Origin: Imbricaverruca yamaguchii
Taxonomy: Eukaryota > Arthropoda > Thecostraca > Neoverrucidae
Assembly: GCA_034440575.1 (NCBI GenBank)
Contig: JAOTOL010000905.1
Location: 62,001-126,000 of the forward strand
Reading direction: 5' to 3'
DNA: 64,000 nt
The translations under genes and the position numbers were made by a program. Under the pieces are notes generated by a model. It did not search any database. It had not been told where the DNA came from and was given only the letters and a program-made list of their open reading frames with translations. This document shows, one piece after another, positions 32,401-43,495 of the stretch; positions within the stretch are counted from its first letter, which is position 1; each line of letters begins with the position of its first letter.

Positions 32401-35400
32401 GAGGCGAGTACCCACCAGTCCCAGTAGATGTAGGCGGTGAGTACCCACCAGTCCCAGTAGATGTAGGCGGTGGGCGAGTACCCACCAGTCCCAGTAGATG
32501 TAGGCGGTGAGGCACCCACCAGTCCCAGTAGATGTAGGCGTGCGAGCACCACCAGTCCCAGTAGATGTAGGCGGTGAGGCGAGCACCCACCAGTCCCAGT
32601 AGATGTAGGCGGTGAGGCCAGCACCCACCAGTCCCAGTAGATGTAGGCGGTGAGGCGAGTACCCACCAGTCCCAGTAGATGTAGGCGGCGAGCACCCACC
32701 AGTCCCAGTAGATGTAGGCGGTGAGGCGAGTACCCACCAGTCCCAGTAGATGTAGGCGGTGAGGCGAGTACCCACCAGTCCCAGTAGATGTAGGCGGTGA
32801 CGAGTACCCACCAGTCCCAGTAGATGTAGGCGGTGAGGCGAGTACCCACCAGTCCCAGTAGATGTAGGCGGTGAGGCGAGCACCCACCAGTCCCAGTAGA
32901 TGTAGGCGGTGAGGGTAGGCGAGCACCCACCAGTCCCAGTAGATGTAGGCGGTGAGGCGAGTACCCACCAGTCCCAGTAGATGTAGGCGGTGAGTACCCA
33001 CCAGTCCCAGTAGATGTAGGCGGTGAGGCGAGTACCCACCAGTCCCAGTAGATGTAGGCGGTGAGGCGAGTACCCACCAGTCCCAGTAGATGTAGGCGGT
33101 GAGGCGAGCACCCACCAGTCCCAGTAGATGTAGGCGGTGAGGCGAGCACCCACCAGTCCCAGTAGATGTAGGCGGTGAGGCGAGTACCCACCAGTCCCAG
33201 TAGATGTAGGCGGTGAGTACCCACCAGTCCCAGTAGATGTAGGCGGTGAGGCGAGTACCCACCAGTCCCAGTAGATGTAGGCGGTGAGGCGAGCACCCAC
33301 CAGTCCCAGTAGATGTAGGCGGTGAGGCACCCACCAGTCCCAGTAGATGTAGGCGGCGAGTACCCACCAGTCCCAGTAGATGTAGGCGGTGAGGCGAGTA
33401 CCCACCAGTCCCAGTAGATGTAGGCGGCGAGGCGAGCACCCACCAGTTCCAGCAGATGTAGGCGGTGAGACGAATACCCACCAGTCCCAGTAGATGTAGG
33501 CGGTGAGTACCCACCAGTCCCAGTAGATGTAGGCGGTGAGGGCACCCACCAGTCCCAGTAGATGTAGGCGGCGAGCACCACCAGTCCCAGTAGATGTAGG
33601 CGGAGAACAGTACCCACCAGTCCCAGTAGATGTAGGCGGTGAGGCGAGCACCCACCAGTCCCAGTAGATGTAGGCGGTGAGGCGAGTACCCACCAGTCCC
33701 AGTAGATGTAGGCGGTGAGGCGAGTACCCACCAGTCCCAGTAGATGTAGGCGGTGAGGCGAGTACCCACCAGTCCCAGTAGATGTAGGCGGTGAGGCGAG
33801 CACCCACCAGTCCCAGTAGATGTAGACGGTGAGTACCCACCAGTCCCAGTAGATGTAGGCGGCGAGCACCCACCAGTCCCAGTAGATGTAGGCGGTGAGG
33901 CACGCCCAGGTGTGTAGGCGGTGAGTACCCACCAGTCCCAGTAGATGTAGGCGGTAGGCGAGTACCCACCAGTCCCAGTAGATGTAGGCGGTGAGGCGAG
34001 CACCCACCAGTCCCAGTAGATGTAGGCGGCGAGGCGAGTACCCACCAGTCCCAGTAGATGTAGGCGGTGAACAAGCACCCACCAGTCCCAGTAGATGTAG
34101 GCGGTGAGGCGAGTACCCACCAGTCCCAGTAGATGTAGGCGGTGAGGCGAGTACCCACCAGTCCCAGTAGATGTAGGCGGTAAGGAGCACCCACCAGTCC
34201 CAGTAGATGTAGGCGGTGAGGCGGGTGGTGTTGCTCCAGATCATGAAGGGCCGCTCGGGCCGGAAGTAGATCATCGAGAAGCACTTGACGCGCAGCTTGG
34301 CTCCGTCCGGGCCGTGCGAGTGGACGAACTTGAGGGCCCGCTGACAGTCGCCGCGGTTGTCGATCAGGTTCTTGGTGACCTCGGGCAGCTGCTGGGTGAA
34401 CTCCTGACGACACGGTCACCACAGCCGTGTCAGTGTCACTGGGTGAACTGACGACATGGTCACCACAGGCGTGTCAGTGTCACTGGGTGAACTCCTGACG
34501 ACACGGTCACCACAGCCGTGTCATTGTGTCAGTGTCACTGGGTGAACTGACGACATGGTCACCACAGCCGTGTCAGTGTCACTGGGTGAACTCCTGACGA
34601 CATGGTCACCACAGCCGTGTCATTGTGTCAGTGTCACTGGGTGAACTCCTGATGACACGGTCACCACAGCCATGCTATTGTCTAGTGGGCGTCATTGTCA
34701 CTGCGTCATTGTCTCTGGGGGACAGACTATGCAACATGTCTACTCAAATATCGCCAAAATATTAAAGTCCCAAGACGACAAGACGCATTTGTCCCGCACA
34801 AACCCTCTGTCGTATGTGCACGTTTTTCGCTTACCTTCGATGCAATCGAGTTTGCATTGAAGGGGAGAGGAGGGAGGGGGATGAGGAGGGGAGTGGAAGG
34901 GAGGAGAGTGGATGGGGACGGGTAGAAGAGGGGGAGGGGTTTGCCCCGTCCGAGGCCGTTCCAAGTGCAGCTTTCTGGATCTGCCAGTGCGGTGGAGTCA
35001 TGACGGACGTATCAGTTAAGTTGATGACAATTTGGCGCACAACCACGTGTTGACGAGGTGTCGTGTCCTCACGATATGCTTTCCCTGTCAGGTTCTATGA
35101 CTTCCCGTACCGTCGTGTATAGTTCCTTTACTTTAATAGCCTATTCATTCCATCGCCAACGTTAAATCCGCGACCAACACACGAAGTCAACGTAGGTCAA
35201 ACTTCAGTGGCGTGAAATAAACATATATGCAAATGCGTGCATTGCAATACATTACAATGTGCATTGTGTGATGATGCATGTCAACCATCCAACCAATCAT
35301 CGCCAACGTTAACGGAAGGTGAGGGAGGGGAGGGGAGGGAGGGGAGTCGAAAGGGATCCTCCCCGGCTCTCCAATCCCAGAGGTCGGAGGGCAAATGGAG

Positions 35401-38400
35401 CCCCGACAGGCAGTCGTGCGGCGTTGAAGAAGCGGGAGAGGAGGGAAGCGGAGGAAGCGGAAGAAGCAGAAGAGGAAGAGAGGAAGAGGGGAAGCGGAAG
35501 AATCAGCAGAGGAGGTAAGAGAAGGAAGAAAGAGAGGAGGGAATAGGATGAAGCAACAGAGGAGGTAAGGGGAGCAAGCAACAGAGGAGGGAAGGGGAGG
35601 AAGCAGCAGATGAGGGAAGAGGAGGAAGCAGCAGAGGAAGGAAGGGGAGGAGGCAGCAGAGGAGGGAAGAGGAAGAGACGGCCTAGCCTCACCTCGGACT
35701 GCCAGAGGCGGCTGCCGATCACAGTCACAATTGCTCTCTGCTTGGGCGGCGCCGACCAGATGAACGTGCACCTGTCGAAACCGGCCTCGGGTCATCAGAA
35801 GCCTCGGGGCGTTAGAAACCGGCCTCGGGTCATCAGAAGCCTCGGGGCGTTAGAAACCGGCCTCGGGTCATCAGAAGCCTCGGGGCGTTAGAAACCGGCC
35901 TCGGGTCATCAGAAGCCTCGGGGCGTTGGAAACCGGCCGTCTCGGTGAACCGCTCGGTATGACCATAGAAGCCTCGGGGCATTAGAAGCCAGCTTCGGGT
36001 CATTAGAGGACGGCCTGCCATGGGCTATTAGAAACCAACCAAACTCGGGTCATTTGGGGCCGGCCTTACCGAGGGGGGGGGGGGGGGGGGAGCTGGCGTG
36101 CGGGTCCTCCCAACATTTTGGGACTTCAACACGGCACCCTATGGAGTAAGTTCTTCCAACCAACGTGAAAACCATTCATTCCAGCCAGCCATTTCTTACA
36201 CACATCAAGCTCTTCTGCCAATGATTTTTGAGAAGCTACAACCACCGTCCGCCACTTACTTTCGGCCGTTCCTACTCCATTGTCTTTTGTGATAATACTT
36301 GCCTCCAAATCTTAACTCGCTTCACACTATTTATCATTTTGTCATATGCTAAAACACAATGATTTGTGCCAACGGCAGGGATTATCAAAATAGGCAGGGG
36401 CGACCATAGAAGCGAGCACGATCGATCTCAAATCTGCACACATCTGACGAACGGCATAAAAGCCAAGGTCACCGCCAGCTCAAACAACGGGCGCCAAGGT
36501 CCTGTCCTTGACGTGCAAAATAGCCATTAAATTCGCCCAAGTTGGAAGGCAGCTACGGAACCTCCCTGTTCCCCCGTCCGGGAGGGGGGGGGGGACGCGT
36601 GTCTGTCCCGACACCGTCCGCCGGCACAGTACCATTGTTTGGAGATCCAGACACAGCACCATTGTTTGGAGACCCAGACACAGTACCATTGTCTGGAGAT
36701 CCAGACACAGTACCATTGTTTGGAGACCCAACCACAGTACCATTGTTTGGAGACCCAGCCACAGTACCATTGTTTTGGAGACCCGGACACAGTGCTGTTT
36801 GGACCGACAAAGTGCCATTGTTTGGAGACCAGGACACAGTACCATTGTTTGGAGACCCGGCCACAGTACCATCGTTTGGAGACACAGTACCATTGTTTGG
36901 AGACCCAGCCACAGTACCATTGTTTCGAGACCCAACCACAGTACCATTGTTTGGAGACCCAACCACAGTACCATTGTTTGGAGTTTGGAGACCCAGCCAC
37001 AGTACCATTGTTTGGAGACCCAACCACAGTACCATTGTTTGGAGACCCAACCACAGTACCATTGTTTGGAGACCCAGCCACAGTACCATTGTTTGGAGAC
37101 CCAACCACAGTACCATTGTTTGGAGACCCGACCACAGTACCATTGTTTGGAGACCCGGCCACAGTACCATTGTTTGGAGACCCGGCCACAGTACCATTGT
37201 TTGGAGACCCGGCCACAGTACCATTGTTTGGAGACCCGACCCAGCCACAGTACCATTGTTTGGAGACCCGGCCTACCACAGTACCATTGTTTGGAGACCC
37301 GGCCACAGTACCATTGTTTGGAGACCCGGACACAGTACCATTGTTTGGAGACCCAGCCACAGTACCATTGTTTGGAGACCCAGACGTCGGGCGCAGTACC
37401 ACAGTACCATTGTTTGGAGACCCAGACACCGTACCATAGTACCATTGTTTGGAGACCCGGCCACAGTACCATTGTTTGGAGACCCGGACACAGTACCATT
37501 GTTTGGAGACCCAGACGTCGGGCGCAGTACCACAGTACCATTGTTCGGAGACCCGGCCACAGTACCATTGTTTGGAGACACGGCCACAGTACCACAGTAC
37601 CATTGTTTGGAGACCCGGACACAGTACCATTGTTTGGAGACCCGGCCACAGTACCACAGTACCATTGTTTGGAGACCCAGACACAGTACCATTGTTTGGA
37701 GACCCGGACACAGTACCACAGTACCATTGTTTGGAGACCCGGCCACAGTACCATTGTTTGGAGACCCGGCCACAGTACCATTGTTTGGAGACCCGGCCAC
37801 AGTACCACAGTACCATTGTTTGGAGACCCAGACACAGTACCATTGTTTGGAGACCCGGACACAGTACCACAGTACCATTGTTTGGAGACCCGGCCACAGT
37901 ACCATTGTTTGGAGACCCAGACGTCGGGTGCAGTACCACAGTACCATTGTTTGGAGACCCAGACGTCTGGCGCGGCTGCCAGACCACCTGCGGTGCGGAT
38001 CGCCGCCGGCGGCTGGAACTCGGCCACCAGCGCGTCCTGCTGCTGCGTCAGCGCCCGCGCCTCCTGCCACGTCATCGATGGCGTCACATTGGGCGGAGGG
38101 GGAGGCGGTCATTGGTGTTTGTGGGCGCTCCGGATGCCCGCTGAGTTGGCACTGCGGCGATATTCCAGAATGTTTCCCTTTTACATTGGGATACATTCAA
38201 ATTGTGTTTTCTCTTCAGATGGAATGACACAAAAATGAAACCATTGTCAGTAGCAGCACATTGAACAGCTTTAAAAACAGCATAGACAATCGTAAGAATA
38301 GACGGCTTGCTTTTCAGTGTTCCAGGGAGGGCTGATCGAAGGATTTGGTGGGCAACTGGTTGAGTGCACAGAGTGCAAACAAGAAGGGCCCTTGTGGCTC

Positions 38401-41400
38401 AAGGTTGCACTGATCTTTCATGTCTATGTCTTTATGACACGAAATGCCATATCTATTCTGCTTTGCCCAGGCGTTTTCGCGGGTTCTGGATTGGTGAACG
38501 AAAAAGTGTTTGGAAACTTTGTGGGAAACCGGGTCCTGAAGCCACGCAACAGCTGAGGCATCACGAATTCATCAACCAATCGGATCAATTTGACCAAACT
38601 GACCAAACTGACCAAACTGACCAATTTGACCAATCTGACCAAACTGATCAAACTGGCCAAACATACCAATCTGACTAAGCTGACCAAATTGGCCAAACTG
38701 AACAATCTGACCAATCGGGCCGTACAGATCATTCCTTGGTGAAAATAATCGAAAAACTATAATAGAATTAGAAAAAAAACTCGCGATACCAATAAAGCCT
38801 AAGTTTGTATATGCTGTCAGGATGTACCGTCAGGATGTACCGTCAGGACGTACCGTCAGGATGTACCGTCAGGATGTACCGTCAGGATGTACCGTCAGGA
38901 TGTACTGTCAGGATGTACTGTCAGGATGTACTGTCAGGATGTACTGTCAGGATGTACTGTCAGTATGTACTGTCAGTATGTACTGCCAGTATGTACTGCA
39001 AGTATGTACTGCCAGTATGTACTGTCAGTATGTACTGTCAGTATGTACTGTCAGTATGTGCTGCCATGATGTGCTGCCATGATGTGCTGCCATGATGTGC
39101 TGCCATGATGTGCTGCCATGATGTGCTGCCATGATGTGCTGCCATGATGTGCTGCCATGATGTGCTGCCATGATGTGCTGCCATGATGTGCTGCCATGAT
39201 GTGCTGCCATGATGTGCTGCCATGATGTGCTGCCATGATGTGCTGCCATGATGTGCTGTCAGGATGTGCTGTCAGGATGTGCTGTCAGGATGTGCTGCCA
39301 TGATGTGCTGCCATGATGTGCTGCCATGATGTGCTGTCAGGATGTGCTGTCAGGATGTGCTATCAGGATGTGCTGTCAGGATGTGCTGTCAGGATGTGCT
39401 GTCAGGATGTGCTGTCAGGATGTGCTGTCAGGATGTACTGTCAGGATGTACTGTCAGGATGTACTGTCAGGATGTACTGTCAGGATGTACTGTCAGGATG
39501 TACTGTCAGGATGTACTGTCAGGATGTACTGTCAGGATGTACTGTCAGGATGTACTGTCAGGATGTACTGTCAGGATGTACTGTCAGGATGTACTGTCAG
39601 GATGTACTGTCAGGATGTACTGTCAGGATGTACTGTCAGGTGCGCTTACCTCCCTGCCATTGTGATAGCCTTGACACCTATAATAATGCTCAGGTGCCGC
39701 AAGAATGCCTGGCCACCAACAACTTAAGCGTTCAACAAATTCACTCGTGAAAGGAACTCAGCGTAACCTAAATTTGGTACACTTAGCGACTTCACTTTAT
39801 TAAAAGGATTATTGGACTTTTGCGTAAAATAGAAAGGTTGAGTCGGCAATAAGCGTAGCTCCAGACCTCGACTATTGTTCCTCACCATGTTGAGTAATTA
39901 TTGGCGTGGCCAGAGAACTGATTCCAAACGAGCCAATTTATAAGCCAGTAGCCACCAGCTACTGAAGAAGTTGTCGGAATACATTTGTGCCCAAATTAGA
40001 GTTTAGGCCTACGTTCGAATGTGGCATCGTGCACTTCACAAATGGGGCGGGGATGGCCGAGTGGTTAAGGTGTCGGGCTATGGGTACCAAAGGTCCGGGG
40101 TTCGACTCTAGCGCCACTCAGGACATTTCCCAATCCCGCGGCCCACCGGCGAGACAGTGTGGGCGGCGCCATTAGCCGTGAATGTGCATAAAGTGTGTCG
40201 TGAACCAACCAATAAACAAACAAATAAACAAAGCACTTCACAAATACCTGATGAGTTGGAACAATGGTCAGAACTGACGTAGCTGTGCCCTTTTCCAACA
40301 GTGGACGTATTCGTCTCAGTAGTCGCTGCTGCTCAGAGTACTGTGCAGATAAGTGTACATTAATTTATTTGATCATGCCATCGCGTACGTGGCTTCCTTA
40401 ATCTCGCCCAGGCCGAACAAAAAGGTGATCATGTTAACTTGGCTGCCTTCCTCCTTAAAACGACGGACGGATCTGAAAGTTTGTTTATTGGTTGGTTCAC
40501 GACGCACTTTATGCACATTCACGGCTAATGGCGCCGCCCACACTGTTTCGCTGGTGGGCCGCGGGATTGAGAAATGTTCCGAGCGGCGCTAGAGTCGAAC
40601 CCCGGACCTTTGGACCTTTGGACCTCGTAACTCGGACCTCGTAACTCGGACCTCGTAACTCGGACCTCGTAACTCGGACCTCGTAACTCGGACCTCGTAC
40701 CTCAGACCTCGTACCTCAGACCTCGTACCTCAGACCTCGTACCTCAGACCTCGTAACTCAGACCTCGTACCTCAGACCTCGTACCTCAGACCTCGTACCT
40801 CAGACCTCGTACCTCAGACCTCGTACCTCAGACCTCGGACTGACCTTATCGGAGAAGATCTCGCTCTTGGTGTAGATGAAGGTCTGCGCCGCCTTGGGCG
40901 ACAGTACGTTGCGCCCCCTCTCGGCGACCAGCGGTCCCTGCAGCTTCTCCACGTTCAGGTTGCCCGACTTGGTGATGAAGCCGAAGCAGGAGGCCTTGGT
41001 GTTCAGGTACTTGTACTTCATGAAGACGTTGTTTTCGCACAGCTCGCCCTTGATGTCCGAGTAGGGACAGAAGCACTGGCAGGCGACCGGCTCGTTCAGG
41101 CGCTTCGACTGGTCGATCAGCGGACTGGATGCGATAAAGCCTGCCGACAGACATCTAGCGGTGTAAATTTGAACTACAGGTTGGCGGGTGGCCAACAGAG
41201 CGGTGCTACCCGACTGTGCGAGCAGAATGGTCGCTTATGTGGGTTCTTGCAGGAGATTGGATAAGCTAGGCAGTGATACCGAATTGTGTGGTTTGGCTGC
41301 GAAGAGTGAAGAATGCACGACACCTTGCAGCAACAACAAAGCGATTGCACGAATTCGAAGGACGCCAAATCATAAGTCCAAAGGTCCCGGATTCAACACT

Positions 41401-43447
41401 CAACCCACTCGGGACGTTTTTCAATCCCGTGGCTCACCGGTGAAGCAGTGTGGACGGCGCCATTAGCCGTGGTCGTGCAAAAAGAGCGCCGAGAACCACC
41501 AAATAAACAAACAAACAAACCAAATCAGGAGTAGAAAGACTGAATAGATACTGAAGTAAAACGAACAACAGGTTAGGCGGCAAAATTCAGCGCGGACAAA
41601 ACGCAAAATCAACACATCTACCGGTCTTCTTTCAGATGTGACTTTTACCCGTTTTGAATGTCTTTTTTCACTTATTCTCAATTGGTCTTCTCCCATTTCA
41701 CTTCACTTCAGGCCTGTTGACTATTTGTTCGCACGACCTCCCGCAGATGCCGGGGGGCGTGTTCGGGTCTGTCGACTGCTCCAGACGTGGCTCTGGTCAG
41801 CGCCGCCCAGCAAGGTACCTTTACTAGAATAATATGCCCCGATAATAACTAGAATAATAACTACAGTAATGTGCAATTGCGAATAATACCTGCATCTATT
41901 TGAATCATAGCGACTCTTCCATATATGAATTTGAAAAGTTGCACCATATATTTATAATTATGTTTTTCAATATGCCAACAAATGCTGATGATTACAATCC
42001 TTCAAAACAGCGTCGAACGCTCAGTCAGCGTAGACCTGGCGCCATCTATGGTTACTATAATATACTTTAGATTCGAAATCACCTGAAGCAATATAGGGTA
42101 CAGATACAGACACGATAAAGACAATTTATGCTAGCTGCACTGAAGGGTCTAGATTTCGTGGCGGGGATGCGGGCGTATTTTTTAGGGGCACATTTTTCAC
42201 CCGGAGAATGAAAAACGCAACGCTGCCCAGTTCGGGGCTGAATTTTGCAGCAGAATATGTGGTGACGTCATGGGTGAGTTCGTGACGCATTCGGAGACCG
42301 CTATGATCAGCTGAAGCGAAACCTTTTGGCGTATTTTTCTCTGGTTTTCGCAGTGAAGGAACCTCAGAGATGACCAAATCATGCGAATGCCCGAAAGTAT
42401 GTTTTTCGGTGATGAAATATCCAATTAGGCTTCTTTTATTCTTGGAAAAGATCGAACCGACTCATGTGCTTACTTTGGCATCCTCCATGTTTTTTTATCG
42501 TGAGCATGGTTTTTCCCGTGTTGCGATCCGTTTCGGAGTTTCGAAGGCCTACGTTTAGCTGATCCCAACTGTTTTTAATAAAACGACTGGAAAGATGTGA
42601 TGTCGGCTGGCCAGCAGAACAGATTGCACAACCTTGGTTTAACAAAGCGAAAACGTCCACTATCGTTGACTGCTCGAGTACTACCGAGTACTACCATATG
42701 GCAGCCCTGCCACTGCTAGAGTACCACCGACCGTGCCCATATGGCAGCCGTGCAGAGAGGAGAGTCAGTCTGAGCTGCGGTGAGCGATTTACGCTGCGCT
42801 GAAGTCAGCCGGAAAGGTAGCGAAGCCAGCATTTGAATTCGAAGCAATCACGTTGAATTCCTTTAACTTATGAAATCAAGCTTGCCTTCATCCTGTTTGA
42901 GGAGGGGTAAGCTTCATAGTGTTTTACTCCTCACGTCACTAGTGGGTCCATGAGTGGAGCACAACAGAAGCTAACTCCTCCCTTCAGCCTTCAAATGCTG
43001 TTATAGACACGCCTATCTTCTGTCGGTCTCGTATGACGATCGAAGTACAACAAACTACGGACCTGGAGAGCGCCGCCAACCTACACGGTCCGGAACCTCG
43101 TGCACCCGCCACCGCCACGATCCCCCCACACGTCACGCGCTACCCACCCATGTTTTTGCAGACGCCGTCTTTCTTGAAGCACTTGCTGTTGCTGCCACAG
43201 GTCAAGTAGAGCCGCATGCGGAACAGGTCGTTTCCGGTCAGCTGCAGCCGGAAGTCGCTGCCGTACTTAGACCGGTCCAGACGCACCTGGGTGCAGACGG
43301 GGTGTAGCATGCAACCGGGGGTGCAACGTCCGCTTACATTGACTACATGCTATGTGTGCAAATTGTTGTGGTTGCATTTGCAATTTACGAAGTGTACAGA
43401 GTGTAGACGTTGTTATACATACATACATATATACATATACATATATA

Positions 43448-43495
<48 letters not shown>

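Noticed and set aside
28645..34422. Minus-strand ORFs up to about 1850 codons, resembling a silk- or adhesive-like repetitive protein (SPPTSTGTGGYSPHRLHLLG pattern)
   Set aside because: They are stop-free readings of the 38/32-bp array in all three frames. Only the exon 6 part (34195-34403) is supported by splice sites and phase.
38064..38090. Upstream extension of membrane-protein exon 4 (reading VTPSMTWQ)
   Set aside because: No AG acceptor with a suitable pyrimidine tract was found that would include it in phase; the acceptor after GTGGCAG was preferred, with moderate confidence.
36480..38238. Long ORFs on both strands with HSTIVWRP and SPNNGTVAG repeats
   Set aside because: 27-bp array; only the minus-strand exon 37945-38063 is real.
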